Below are positions 8,646 through 16,951 of a stretch of 48,831 nucleotides of DNA, piece by piece. How positions within the stretch are numbered: position 1 is the stretch's first letter; each line of letters starts with the position of its first letter. This DNA is from Bdellovibrionales bacterium (GTDB lineage: Bacteria > Bdellovibrionota > Bdellovibrionia > Bdellovibrionales > UBA1609): positions 1-48,831 of the forward strand of contig JAIBAM010000019.1 in NCBI GenBank assembly GCA_019695175.1, written 5' to 3'. The notes under the pieces are model-generated. The model saw only the letters and a program-made list of their open reading frames with translations, was not told the DNA's origin and made no database searches. Position numbers and translations under genes: made by a program.

Positions 8646-9533
8646 ATGCCAAACAAGGGAAAAATTGTGGCGGGTGTTCTGGCCCCCCACCCTCCACATT
8701 TGGTCTACGCAGAAAATCCACCCCAGAATGAACCCCGTGCGGAATGCGGCTGGGAAAACTTGCGGTGGGCTTATGAAAGATTGCGAAAAAGTTTAAGTCA
8801 CTTGGATTACGATGTCCTTGTCGTTCACTCTCCCCATTGGAGAACCCAAGTCGGAACACACTTTTTAGGTGTGGAGAAATTTTCTTCCCTTTCGGTTGAT
8901 CCGGTTTTCCCGAATCTTTTTCGCTATCATTATGACTTAGCAGTAGATGTAAGTTTGGCCCAACAAATTCATGATCAGGCTGAGAAAGAAGGCTTGACTG
9001 TAAAAATGATGAAAAATCCTCATTTTAGAATTGATTATGGCACTATTATATCTTGCCATATGACTAACCCGACCTGGGACAAACCTATTGTGGGAATCAG
9101 TTCCAATGGAGCCGCCCGCTATTTCAATATGGAGGTTCTTCAGGCTGAAATGCTTCGCCTCGGGGAGGCCACAAGAAAAGCCATCGAGGATTCAGGAAAA
9201 AAAGCGGTTTTACTTGCCAGCAATTCGCTTTCTCACCGCCATTTTACTGTGGAGGGGGAGGTTCCAGAGGATATGAGCCGAGAACACATCAGCAATCACA
9301 ACCAATATCTTTGGGATATGAAAATAATTGATCTGATGAAAAAAGGAAAAACCGAGGAAATTTTATCTATAATGAGTGACTTTACTGAGACCGCTACGGC
9401 AGAAACGGATGGTGGCAGTTTATCTTGGCTGCTCTCCGCTTTAAAAATCCCCAAATACCCAGCTGAAATTCATGGTTATGGATCCGTCATTGGCACTGGG
9501 AATGCAGTGGTTGAATGGAGAACCCCGTTATGA
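8646..9533 (+). CDS. LigB-type extradiol dioxygenase, catalytic (beta) subunit, AmnB-like
   Basis: The 295-residue class III extradiol dioxygenase keeps the metal and catalytic residues expected of AmnB-like proteins: histidines in LAPHPPH (15 and 18) and VVHSPHW (61 and 64), His197/His199 in SLSHRHF, and Glu253 in TAETDGGS. AmnB with AmnA cleaves 2-aminophenol at the 1,6 bond using Fe(II) and O2. The ATG at 8646 has a good ribosome site (AAGGGAG). The segment around GENPPQNEP-like residues 23-30 also resembles aminophenol dioxygenases. It overlaps the alpha subunit gene by ATGA, consistent with a fixed subunit ratio. The real ring substrate may be 2-aminophenol, an amino-hydroxybenzoate or a related compound. 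Confidence 0.85.
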   Translation: MPNKGKIVAGVLAPHPPHLVYAENPPQNEPRAECGWENLRWAYERLRKSLSHLDYDVLVVHSPHWRTQVGTHFLGVEKFSSLSVDPVFPNLFRYHYDLAVDVSLAQQIHDQAEKEGLTVKMMKNPHFRIDYGTIISCHMTNPTWDKPIVGISSNGAARYFNMEVLQAEMLRLGEATRKAIEDSGKKAVLLASNSLSHRHFTVEGEVPEDMSREHISNHNQYLWDMKIIDLMKKGKTEEILSIMSDFTETATAETDGGSLSWLLSALKIPKYPAEIHGYGSVIGTGNAVVEWRTPL

Positions 9534-10444
9534 GCTCCACAGGAAAATCACCCTTTGGTCTGGTACTTCCAGGTTTGCCACAAATTCTTTTATGCCCAGA
9601 AAAAAATCCGGGTTGGGAAAAATTATTTTTGGCTTTTCAACAGTTGAGAAGTGAAATGGAGACCCAATCCATTGATGGTCTAATACTTTATTCCACTTAT
9701 TGGCCAAGCGTTATTGGACATCAAATTCAGTCCTACCCTGAACCTCAGTGGACCCATGTGGATGATGAATTTCATGATTTAGGATCCATTCCCTATCATT
9801 TCCGCGTTGATAGTGATTTAGCACAAACCATAAATGAACAAGCTAAAGCCCGGGGACTTCACTCCCGCACGGTGAGCTATAAAGGGTTTCCCATTGATAC
9901 CGGATGTGTGGTGGCACTCAAGCTACTAAACCCCGACAACCGTTGGCCCGTGGTGATTGTTTCTAGTAATGTCTATGCCGATCGCGCTGAAACCATCGTT
10001 TTTGGTAAAGCCGCAAAAGGCGCCATTGAAAGCTCCGGTAAAAATATCGTTCCAATTATAATCACATCCCTTTCCAATCGCCTTCATACCCATTGGATTC
10101 GTCCCGAAGAAGACCATATCCACTCTTTAAAAGATCAAGAGTGGAATCAAAAAATCCTAGAATTTTTAAGTGCTGGACGATTGGAGGATGTTTCTCAACT
10201 CTCGCGACAATTTCACCGCGAAGCCAGAGTCCCAAAAGTGGCCAATTTCAAACCCTTTTGGTGGTTGGCTTCAGTCTTAGGACAAAACAATTTTTATACA
10301 GGTCGTATTTATGAATATCAACCTGTCTTCGGGAGCGGAGCTGCTATTATCAGTCTCACACCATCGGATCGCGCGGCCCGCGATTTAGAATTTGACGAAA
10401 ATGATCCGGAAAAATTTTTAGGAGAACGACAAGTCATTAGCTAA
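9530..10444 (+). CDS. LigB-type dioxygenase non-catalytic (alpha) subunit, AmnA-like
   Basis: The 304-residue protein is colinear with the preceding beta subunit but has lost the iron ligands: the first His motif reads LPGLPQ, the HSPHW equivalent reads YSTYWPS, and the glutamate region reads VPKVANF. This is how the AmnA subunit of 2-aminophenol 1,6-dioxygenase differs from AmnB, so it is probably a structural partner in an alpha2beta2 enzyme. The ATG at 9530 overlaps the beta stop. The last 30 residues are rich in Asp and Glu. A 79-bp gap without a clear promoter separates it from the asparaginase-like gene. Confidence 0.8.
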   Translation: MSSTGKSPFGLVLPGLPQILLCPEKNPGWEKLFLAFQQLRSEMETQSIDGLILYSTYWPSVIGHQIQSYPEPQWTHVDDEFHDLGSIPYHFRVDSDLAQTINEQAKARGLHSRTVSYKGFPIDTGCVVALKLLNPDNRWPVVIVSSNVYADRAETIVFGKAAKGAIESSGKNIVPIIITSLSNRLHTHWIRPEEDHIHSLKDQEWNQKILEFLSAGRLEDVSQLSRQFHREARVPKVANFKPFWWLASVLGQNNFYTGRIYEYQPVFGSGAAIISLTPSDRAARDLEFDENDPEKFLGERQVIS

Positions 10445-10523
10445 TAAGCCGATTCGGAGATTCTGCATCCTCCACTATTGGCAGCATTTTTTTAAACTGG
10501 TTTTTATTTTTTTGGAGAGACCC

Positions 10524-11603
10524 ATGTCCCTTATTTTTGATAAAAAAAATCTTTACCCGGAGTCCACGTTTGGTGATTCGGATTCCCATATCCCCACGGG
10601 AAGAGATGTGGAATGGGAACCTCTTGTGGATTATCGCCGCAATGGAGTTTCTGAAAACACTATCCATGGCGCCATTTCTTGGGTGTCTGGGGAACAACTT
10701 ATTCATTCCTTCGGCGGAAATGTCTTATGTTACGGACGAAGCATGATGAAACCTTTTTACATCAAGGTTTTTTCCCAAGAGTTAGAAAACACGACCACTG
10801 GCCCACAGAAAGCCATTAGTGTTTCTAGTCACAATGGCTCGGCAGAACATGTAGAGGTTGCCCAATCCCTCCTCAGTGAGAGCGAGTGGAATTTAATGCA
10901 AACTCCGCTCGATTTACCATTGGTTCAGTTTGGTCGGCAAGTACGCCGCCCCCGAAGATGGTATAACAACTCCTCAGGGCACCATGCCGCCATTTTAAAA
11001 GGCTGCAAACTAAAAGGTTGGGATCGAGCGGGTTACACTTTACCCAATCATCCTATTTTTAATGAGCATCTCAAAGTTGTACAAAGTTATTTAGGAAAAC
11101 AATTTTCTCCTTTAAAAATAGCACGTGATGGAGATGGCTTGCCCACCATAGCCATGACAGTCAATCAATTAGCTCAATGCTATGCTGGATTTGCGAGAGA
11201 AAAAGACAAAGACTGGATTTGGGCTGCAATGACTGAACACCCAGATCTTGTGGGTGGATTTAATCGATTAGACACCACCATCATAAAATCTTGTTTTGGT
11301 GCTGTGGTCGCCAAAGAAGGCGCCGACGGATTGTTAGGTCTAGCCATCAAGCATGATAACTTTCCTCAAGGTCTTGGAATCGTCATTAAAATCGCGCATG
11401 GTTGGAATCCACAGGCCACTTGGTATGTAGCTCGTGGAATTTTAGGCGTCTTGGGATTCACCCTACGAAACCCCTACCCTCTCCGTCGACAAAAGGCTTT
11501 TTTAGTTCCTGGAATTGTTCCTGAAACTCTACAAAATAAATTGGCAGGAATTCCTACTTGGGATGAGTGGGACCCTGACCATGATCGGTGGTACAATGTC
11601 TAA
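10524..11603 (+). CDS. Asparaginase II family (PF06089-like) protein with altered metal site
   Basis: The 359-residue protein matches the Rhizobium-type asparaginase II family: the nucleophile pair Ser73-Lys76 in GRSMMKPF, SSHNGSAEHVE at 101-111, EHPDLVGGF near 239-246, and Lys289 in GLGIVIKI. The three zinc ligands of the family are all changed. The NNCSGKH motif reads NNSSGHH (Cys to Ser150, Lys to His153), and DGCG reads DGDG (Cys to Asp204). It therefore probably binds another metal or none and may act on a different amide or imine. ATG 10524 follows GGAGAG. The last bases overlap the RidA gene by eight. In context it may hydrolyse an amide of a ring-cleavage product; this is inference. 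Confidence 0.82.
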   Translation: MSLIFDKKNLYPESTFGDSDSHIPTGRDVEWEPLVDYRRNGVSENTIHGAISWVSGEQLIHSFGGNVLCYGRSMMKPFYIKVFSQELENTTTGPQKAISVSSHNGSAEHVEVAQSLLSESEWNLMQTPLDLPLVQFGRQVRRPRRWYNNSSGHHAAILKGCKLKGWDRAGYTLPNHPIFNEHLKVVQSYLGKQFSPLKIARDGDGLPTIAMTVNQLAQCYAGFAREKDKDWIWAAMTEHPDLVGGFNRLDTTIIKSCFGAVVAKEGADGLLGLAIKHDNFPQGLGIVIKIAHGWNPQATWYVARGILGVLGFTLRNPYPLRRQKAFLVPGIVPETLQNKLAGIPTWDEWDPDHDRWYNV

Positions 11604-12030
11604 CGACAAAGATGTAACTAAAGTTTTTACCAACAAAGCACCTCCCCCTGTTGGTCCTTACCCACATGCCATTGTAGTAGGTGATTTTATTTTTGTTTCT
11701 GGAATGGGTCCTAGAAAACAAGGTCAAAACGAAATTCCCGGAGTTACAAAAAATACTCAAGGAGAAGTCATCAGTCACGACATCGTGACTCAAACTCGAA
11801 GCACCATTGAAAATATTAGAATTGTTTTGGAGGAAGCCGGTTCTTCATTAACAAACATTGTTGATGTTACAGTGTTTCTGACTCATATGAAACAGGACTT
11901 TGCTTCCTTTAACCAAATTTATGGTGAATACTTTTCCCACATTTCCCCCACCCGAACGACCGTTGAAGTGAAGTCTCTACCCACTCCCATTGCCGTTGAG
12001 CTTAAGGTTATAGCTTATCAACCCAAATAA
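11596..12030 (+). CDS. RidA-family 2-aminomuconate deaminase (AmnD/NbaF-like)
   Basis: The 144-residue RidA/YjgF-fold protein has the APPPVGPYPHA start, FIFVSGMGP and the RTTVEVKSLPTPIAVELKVIA ending. The latter closely resembles 2-aminomuconate deaminases and includes the conserved arginine. Between them is an insert (NEIPGVTKNTQGEVISHDI) seen in the AmnD/NbaF subgroup. The enzyme would release ammonia from 2-aminomuconate to give 4-oxalocrotonate, the step after the ALDH. The ATG at 11596 lies inside the end of the previous gene. Last gene of the operon. Confidence 0.85.
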   Translation: MSNDKDVTKVFTNKAPPPVGPYPHAIVVGDFIFVSGMGPRKQGQNEIPGVTKNTQGEVISHDIVTQTRSTIENIRIVLEEAGSSLTNIVDVTVFLTHMKQDFASFNQIYGEYFSHISPTRTTVEVKSLPTPIAVELKVIAYQPK

Positions 12031-12111
12031 ATTCCGCACTGTTAAAAATAATCCTTTTTAATTTCTCTTTATATTCCTGGCTAGGTCTTGGATTTACCCA
12101 TGTCTTCCTCT

Positions 12112-12133
12112 CATAAAACGTTATAGTTTTATG
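12112..12133. terminator. Perfect 8-bp hairpin after the aminophenol-like operon
   Basis: CATAAAAC (12112-12119) and GTTTTATG (12126-12133) form a stem with a 6-nt loop, 82 bp after the last stop codon. There is no T-tract directly after it, so it is a weak terminator candidate. The rest of 12031-12406 holds no gene I can support. Confidence 0.3.
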
Positions 12134-12339
12134 AACGAAATGTCTCAATAGAGTTTATGGGGGCCAAAAAGGAATCTACCAATTCTCTGATTTATCACTA
12201 GCAGATTGCCTTTGTGGCAATTCAGCCTGCTGGCCGTTGGTATATAGAGCTTCCAGCTTTAAACTTTCACGCTCATCAAACCAACGACTGATTCCATGGA
12301 GAATTCCATTTTTGTAGGATAGCTCTTGGTCGAGACAAC

Positions 12340-12422
12340 GTAAGAAAGCAAGTTGTTGAACTGCCGGCACCCCACAAATGGGGCAATGGAGATGTGTATC
12401 CAAATTCAACTTGCTTTCTTAC
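12340..12422. repeat. 16-bp perfect inverted repeat around a 51-bp loop
   Basis: GTAAGAAAGCAAGTTG at 12340-12355 is the exact reverse complement of 12407-12422. The right arm forms the left edge of the recognisable transposase fragment. The loop contains a second small hairpin (CCCCA...TGGGG). A 16-bp match this close is unlikely by chance and suggests an inverted duplication made during IS decay. Confidence 0.6.
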
Positions 12423-12823
12423 AGAAGAAGAAAAACTGCAAAGTCATCGTCATGGACCTTTGCAATCCATTTCAAAATTTGGCGCGCACACACTTTCCTA
12501 ATGCAGTAGTGGTGGCCGACAGGTTTCACGTGTTGAAGTTAATCAATCATCATTTTCTAAAAACGTGGGGACAGCTGAATATCGAAGGGAGTAAGAGCCG
12601 CGGTCTTTTATCACTTATGCATAGACATGAGTGGAGTCAGATGAAGGATAGCTCACGGGCAAATCTGAAACGCTATTTGGAAGACAATCCGGCCATTGCC
12701 TCCAATTATAACTTTAAACAAGAGTTGATGAAATTGATCTTGTCGAGAGTGTCTTCAAAATCCCAGGCAAGACCGTTGGTAGTAGATCTTCTAGACAAGA
12801 TTCAAGGGGCTCTACATCAATAA
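12407..12823 (+). pseudogene. ISL3-family transposase fragment, both ends missing
   Basis: The frame gives KVIVMDLCNPFQNLA followed by FPNAVVVADRFHVLKLINHHFL, the middle of an ISL3-type DDE transposase: the MDL Asp and the ADRFHV Asp are the first two catalytic acids. The N-terminal zinc-finger part and the C-terminal third, with the last acidic residue, are missing; the frame stops at 12823 after GALHQ. About 139 residues remain of roughly 400, so it is inactive. It lies 150 bp left of the broken tRNA-Val and outside the integrative element. Confidence 0.75.
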
Positions 12824-12972
12824 CAGGGGCATCAGGAACTCCTTTTAGTTAGATTAGTTTTAATCAACCAATGCTAACAAAAGTTCGACTGTCCCTGTCT
12901 TTGGCGTAGAGCCCCGCGACTTAGCTTTTGTTTTCATTTTTGAATTTCGATTTTATTTTTCAGACTAGAAAA

Positions 12973-13038
12973 TGGTAGGGAATGCCGGGCTCGAACCGAC
13001 GACATCCACCTTGTAAGGGTGGCGCTCTACCAACTGAG
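12973..13038 (-). pseudogene. Displaced 3' part of tRNA-Val(TAC) at the element's left end
   Basis: Reading the minus strand, the D-arm remainder, anticodon stem-loop (CTTACAA, anticodon TAC), T-arm (GTCGG TTCGAGC CCGGC), 3' acceptor ATTCCCT, discriminator A and encoded CCA are intact. The 5' acceptor and start of the D stem are replaced by unrelated sequence (AAAAAGA). The acceptor ATTCCCT pairs perfectly with AGGGAAT at the far fragment (31884-31890). Confidence 0.88.
13006..13038. repeat. Left attachment core (33-bp direct repeat)
   Basis: The 33-bp sequence running from CCACC (13006) to CTGAG (13038) is identical to 31848-31880, and also to 31653-31685 inside the intact tRNA-Val. It covers the anticodon stem-loop and most of the D-arm. 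Sequence identity between the two end copies stops exactly at both core edges, as expected for integrase-made att sites. Confidence 0.85.
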
Positions 13039-13305
13039 TCTTTTTCCGTGAAATGACGCTATTACGCCAAAAATTGATGGGATTGGGTTGTCTTGAGTGA
13101 TTTTAGGATTGGAAATGACGGAGAACTCAGAACCTAGAGATGTTTACCACTCCAAGTATATTACCATAAAAAAACCATGAGCTGATCGGCTGAAATACAT
13201 GTGGTCTTTTTGAAAATGGGAACTTCATTAGCCCAGCGCCTTAAATGATGCGTATGCTTCTAAGCACTGATAGCGTCTTATTTTCATTTAACAAACGAGA
13301 ACATT

Positions 13306-14244
13306 TTGATTTCATCATTGAACGCCAAGAACATTATCAAAACCTTTGGTAGCGGTGACAAAGCCTTTAACGCAGTTAATGACCTATCATTTGAATTGTT
13401 TCCTGGGGAGTCCGTTGCTTTTCTAGGTCCCAATGGCGCAGGTAAAAGCACCACCATTAAAATCTTATGTGGAATTCTTTCTCCAACCTATGGAAATGCA
13501 GAAATAAACGGTTTTAAGGTTGGTTCACTGGAGGCGAATAAACAGCTTGGGTTGGTCTTTGGTACTCGCAGCCAGCTTTTCATGCACATGACGGTTTTTC
13601 AGTGCCTTGATTTGATAGCCGAAATTTATTTTTTAACCGGTACTGAAAAGAAAGTTCGAATTTTTGAACTGGCCGAACTTTTCGAGATCAACAGTCTTTT
13701 GGAAAAACGAGTAAGAACGCTTTCTTTAGGCCAAAGAATGAGATGCGAAGTCGTGGCCGCACTCGTTCATAAGCCCAAAATTCTTTTAGCCGACGAACCT
13801 ACCATTGGTTTGGATATTATTGCTAAAAATAGTCTGAGAGAATTAATTCAGAGATGGCGAATTGAAGAAAAAAGCACTCTGCTTCTGACCAGCCACGATC
13901 TTTCCGATGTGGAAGTTCTCTGTGATCGATGCATTTTGATTGATCACGGAATTAAAAAGTATGATGGAAAGCTTTCTGCCTTAAAAGGCAATTTGGCAGA
14001 ACTACGCAGAATTCAAATCACAGTAGCAGATGGGTCCATCCCTACATTTTCAAAAGAAAATTTAATTCACTCTTTGGATAAAGAAGAATTTATCCATCGA
14101 TATGAAGTTAAGACAAGCAAGTTTGCCATTTCAGAAGCCCTGTCCCAGCTTTCAAAACACTATGGTGACAATCTTCAGGATATCAAAATTTCTGAAGTCA
14201 GCCTGGAAGAGGTCTTGGCCCAAAGATATCAGGACAGGTCATGA
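13306..14244 (+). CDS. ABC transporter ATP-binding protein (ABC-2 exporter)
   Basis: The 312-residue ATPase has Walker A GPNGAGKST (about 45-53), signature LSLGQRM (about 139-145), Walker B ILLADEPTIGLD and a switch histidine in LLTSHDLSDVE. The C-terminal 80 residues are the extension typical of NatA/DrrA-like exporter ATPases. The start is TTG at 13306; a second TTG at 13318 is possible. It overlaps the first permease by ATGA. Together with the two permeases it forms a heterodimeric exporter; the substrate is unknown. First gene inside the element. Confidence 0.88.
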   Translation: MISSLNAKNIIKTFGSGDKAFNAVNDLSFELFPGESVAFLGPNGAGKSTTIKILCGILSPTYGNAEINGFKVGSLEANKQLGLVFGTRSQLFMHMTVFQCLDLIAEIYFLTGTEKKVRIFELAELFEINSLLEKRVRTLSLGQRMRCEVVAALVHKPKILLADEPTIGLDIIAKNSLRELIQRWRIEEKSTLLLTSHDLSDVEVLCDRCILIDHGIKKYDGKLSALKGNLAELRRIQITVADGSIPTFSKENLIHSLDKEEFIHRYEVKTSKFAISEALSQLSKHYGDNLQDIKISEVSLEEVLAQRYQDRS

Positions 14245-15038
14245 CCTACGCGAATGTTTTAGAATCTGGACGATTCCACTTCCGACATGCTTGGTTTAAT
14301 CTACGTGAACAATTTTCTGACATTCCAACTGCATTAGCCGCTAATGCTTTGATTCCGTTCTTTGTTTGGATTTTATCCAATGTTTGGCAGCGGTTTAATT
14401 CCCATCAGGGCAATTTCACCTTTGAACAGGTGATTGTCTACATTGGCATCACTGAACTGCTTTTTATGACCTTTGTTCGCGCGCCTTCAGTCAGCAGAGC
14501 CAGTGGCGATTTTTCTATTTCTCTGGCAAGACCACGATCTTGGTTGGTCATTAGTTTTTCAGGATTAGTTGGACGCTCTATTGGTGGACGAATCTTCATG
14601 TTATGCCTCCTGATTTGTGTTTTCCCTATACTAGGTACAGATCTCGCAGAAATATCTAAAGCGGTTTTAAGACTCCTAATTTTGCTTCCCTGGCTTGGTA
14701 TTATTCAGGGATTGTTCGCTTTGTTTTTTTCCGTTGCTCAAGTGCTTTGGCACCAGACCAATTATTTTCTATTACCTTTTGGAAAGATTTTTTTAGTGCT
14801 GGGTGGAGTTTGGGGACCAATTGCAGATTTCAGTGAACCCTGGAGAAAATGGCTTCTCATTTTACCTCCCTCGGATATCTTTTTTCAGCCAGCTTATTTC
14901 TGCGTAAAAGGAAATTTCTATGGAATTTCCGTCTTTGAATGGTTCTTAAGAACTAGTTTTCTCATCTTGGTATTAACCGTCATCAATATTTATTTTTTCA
15001 AAATGGCAAAAACACGACACCAAAGTTACGGTGGATAG
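14241..15038 (+). CDS. ABC-2 type permease, subunit 1
   Basis: The 265-residue protein has about six hydrophobic segments and resembles the DUF990 (ABC2_membrane_6) permeases that come in pairs beside a NatA-like ATPase. The soluble start (SGRFHFRHAWFNLREQF) is typical of the amphipathic N-terminus of such permeases. It is coupled to the ATPase gene by an ATGA overlap and is followed after four bases by the second permease. Inner-membrane exporter; substrate unknown. Confidence 0.8.
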   Translation: MTYANVLESGRFHFRHAWFNLREQFSDIPTALAANALIPFFVWILSNVWQRFNSHQGNFTFEQVIVYIGITELLFMTFVRAPSVSRASGDFSISLARPRSWLVISFSGLVGRSIGGRIFMLCLLICVFPILGTDLAEISKAVLRLLILLPWLGIIQGLFALFFSVAQVLWHQTNYFLLPFGKIFLVLGGVWGPIADFSEPWRKWLLILPPSDIFFQPAYFCVKGNFYGISVFEWFLRTSFLILVLTVINIYFFKMAKTRHQSYGG

Positions 15039-15042
15039 CTTT

Positions 15043-15828
15043 ATGAAAACATTAAGGCTTATTCAACTTGCACTGAAATATCACTGGGATGCTCATAAAT
15101 CTAACCCTGCTAATCTAATCGCTGGTGTGCTTGGAATGGTGGTGAATAACATCATAGTTCTTTGGGGCCTATGGGCCATGCTTTTCGATGGAAAACCTGA
15201 TGGCCAAGCCCTGACGATTTATTTTCTTTCACTCAATGCCATGATCACGATTGCTTGGGGTTCGATTTGTTATTTTATAGGCGGAGTCAGATCACTCGGT
15301 GAATACATAGAAGAAGGAACTCTAGAGCCAATGCTGGCTACCCCAAGAAATCCTCTTGTTCTTGTCGGAATTTCCCAAAGCATTACTCCTGCTCTTGGTG
15401 ATATTCTTCAAGGGCTTTGCAATTTAGTAGCTCTTTTCTTTTTGGCACCGGCTGACATGGTTTTTCGGTGCATTCTCTTTACATTTTCATCCGGAGTAGC
15501 GTTCTTAGGACTTTTTATTTTGACTGGATCGATCCCCTTTTTTGTACGACGAGGAAATGCCCTGGCACAATTGCTATTGGAATGTAATTTAAGCCTCTCT
15601 TTTTATCCCACTGGCAAGATCTTCACCGATAAGGGACGCTTTCTCTTATTCTTGACTCCGGCAGCCGTGACCGGCGTATTACCAATGCAGGCAATTGAAA
15701 ATGGCCATTGGTCTACGGCCTTTATAGCGGTAGTAGGAGCAATGTGCTTCTTTGGATTTTCCATTTTAATATTTAACCTTGGACTCAAAAAATACCAAAC
15801 ATCGAGCTACGTCAGCGCACGCGCATGA
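15043..15828 (+). CDS. ABC-2 type permease, subunit 2
   Basis: The 261-residue protein is of the same permease type, with an amphipathic start (RLIQLALKYHWDAHK) and about six membrane segments. The segment RSLGEYIEEGTLEPMLATPRNPL resembles the family's conserved loop. ATG 15043 is preceded by GGTGG; an upstream GTG at 15031 would overlap the previous stop by eight bases. It ends the exporter operon. Confidence 0.8.
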   Translation: MKTLRLIQLALKYHWDAHKSNPANLIAGVLGMVVNNIIVLWGLWAMLFDGKPDGQALTIYFLSLNAMITIAWGSICYFIGGVRSLGEYIEEGTLEPMLATPRNPLVLVGISQSITPALGDILQGLCNLVALFFLAPADMVFRCILFTFSSGVAFLGLFILTGSIPFFVRRGNALAQLLLECNLSLSFYPTGKIFTDKGRFLLFLTPAAVTGVLPMQAIENGHWSTAFIAVVGAMCFFGFSILIFNLGLKKYQTSSYVSARA

Positions 15829-15911
15829 ATCTGATTTAAATCAAAATGGTCTCCGACCGGGGACCCAATAAATTCAATAAAATCACAATCTTTAGTATCA
15901 GGAGAATTGTG

Positions 15912-16208
15912 ATGGAAACAGAATTTAAAAATATGTGGGACGATGTCTGGAACGAGACTGAACAGGCAGCTTTGCTAGAAAAACTAAAGCAAGAGGTTCG
16001 GTTTGCAAATACAGCTAAATTAATTTTGACTGCTTTGTCTGGCAATCCCGAAGGTGCGACAAAGAAGGAGCTAGCTGCTAAGGCCCGATGTCGATCTACT
16101 CGGTTTAGGGACACACTTTCTCAGCTACTTGAGCAGAAAAAGATCTATAAATCCAAAATCGGAAAAAAAGGCATGCCGTTCAAATACCGACTCCAACCTT
16201 GGATATAG
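15912..16208 (+). CDS. Small putative winged-helix protein
   Basis: A 98-residue protein begins at ATG 15912, eight bases after an AGGAG ribosome site. The middle (LILTALSGNPEGATKKELAAKARCRSTRFRDTLSQLLEQKKI) has the helix pattern and the basic GKKGMPFKY wing-like end of winged-helix DNA-binding domains. The N-terminus is acidic and helical (FKNMWDDVW). It stands alone between the exporter operon and the Pro-rich gene. A regulator of nearby cargo is possible but not shown. Confidence 0.6.
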   Translation: METEFKNMWDDVWNETEQAALLEKLKQEVRFANTAKLILTALSGNPEGATKKELAAKARCRSTRFRDTLSQLLEQKKIYKSKIGKKGMPFKYRLQPWI

Positions 16209-16319
16209 ATATTTTAGTAACGGACACACAAAAGTATTTTTCAAGTGCGTGGACACACTTTTTTCAGTTTTTCCAAAAACCGTATAAAAACAGTCACGCA
16301 CAACATAGAAAGGACAGTA

Positions 16320-16616
16320 ATGAGCAAATTTGATTTTTTAAATAAAAGATTGCAGGAACATGTCGGCGCTTATCGCGATGGTCTGATAAAGACCCAGAAT
16401 GAAGGCCAAACCCGATTGTCAGCTGGTGCTTCTGCTACTCGACAGGCCCAACTAGAGGCGCGGTCCTATTCTTCACGCAACCAGTTCAACCAGGCCCACG
16501 ATAGGGTTCCCAGCAACGCCTTAAAACCGAAACCGCCAAAGCCACCAGCGCCACCAGTTAAACCGAAGCCCGTTGCACCATTGAAACCGCTGGCACCATT
16601 AAAGCCAAAATTTTAG
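16320..16616 (+). CDS. Small protein with Pro/Lys-rich C-terminus
   Basis: This 98-residue protein starts at ATG 16320 after GAAAGGA. The first 60 residues are helical and polar (FLNKRLQEHVGAYRDGLIK, then Gln- and Arg-rich). The last 30 are a low-complexity run of KP, PP and LKP units (PLKPLAPLKPKF). No signal peptide is seen. The 5' flank has GGACACAC twice (16221 and 16252) and a TATAAA at about 16284. Function unknown; the tail could be an extended linker or SH3-like ligand. Confidence 0.55.
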   Translation: MSKFDFLNKRLQEHVGAYRDGLIKTQNEGQTRLSAGASATRQAQLEARSYSSRNQFNQAHDRVPSNALKPKPPKPPAPPVKPKPVAPLKPLAPLKPKF

Positions 16617-16625
16617 CAGTTTCAC

Positions 16626-16943
16626 TTAGGCCGCAAGTTTTCCATTTTTCAACATGCTCAAGTGCTGCTCGTATCGTTCGCGTGCAGGTTTGGAAACTGC
16701 AATGCCGACAATCAGTCCAATACCTGGAAACAGGCCCAAGCAGAATCCAGCAACAACGAGAATCGCAGTTTGTATCGGATGCAGTTCTACCCATGTGTGA
16801 AACTTGAATCCCTGAAAATCAGAACGAAGTTTGGATTTAGAATAAGGCCATTTTCCATCATCAATTGCCGTCAACAGGGCGTTTACAGAAGCAACTCCTT
16901 GGCTTCTTTGCTGCGCTGTAATTTTGAAGTTACTTATCACCAT
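16626..16943 (-). CDS. Small membrane protein
   Basis: The 105-residue protein starts at an ATG at 16943 preceded by GAGAGGAA. A 48-bp longer in-frame form would overlap the lipoprotein gene. It has one or two membrane segments near residues 60-85 (ILVVAGFCLGLFPGIGLIVGIAV) and a basic helical end (KPARERYEQHLSML). It is the last gene of a minus-strand operon after the Xre regulator and a lipoprotein. Unknown function, probably inner-membrane. Confidence 0.6.
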   Translation of the reverse strand: MVISNFKITAQQRSQGVASVNALLTAIDDGKWPYSKSKLRSDFQGFKFHTWVELHPIQTAILVVAGFCLGLFPGIGLIVGIAVSKPARERYEQHLSMLKNGKLAA

Positions 16944-16951
16944 ATTTCCTC

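Larger units (their letters stand above)
12824..13305. other. Gene-free stretch holding the left attachment site
   Basis: Apart from the tRNA-Val fragment and att core no gene is seen here. The nonamer GAAATGACG occurs at 13050-13058 and 13112-13120 just inside the element and could be integrase arm sites, which is speculative. GGGGCTCTAC at 12806-12815 and its complement at 12906-12915 could mark an old IS end, but a 10-bp match is weak. Confidence 0.4.

Noticed and set aside
12176-12409. Minus-strand frame of 77 codons with a CPICG motif
   Set aside because: It starts at TTG without a ribosome site, lies across the inverted repeat and IS remnant, and its sequence resembles no transposase start I can name. 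Probably a chance frame in decayed IS DNA.
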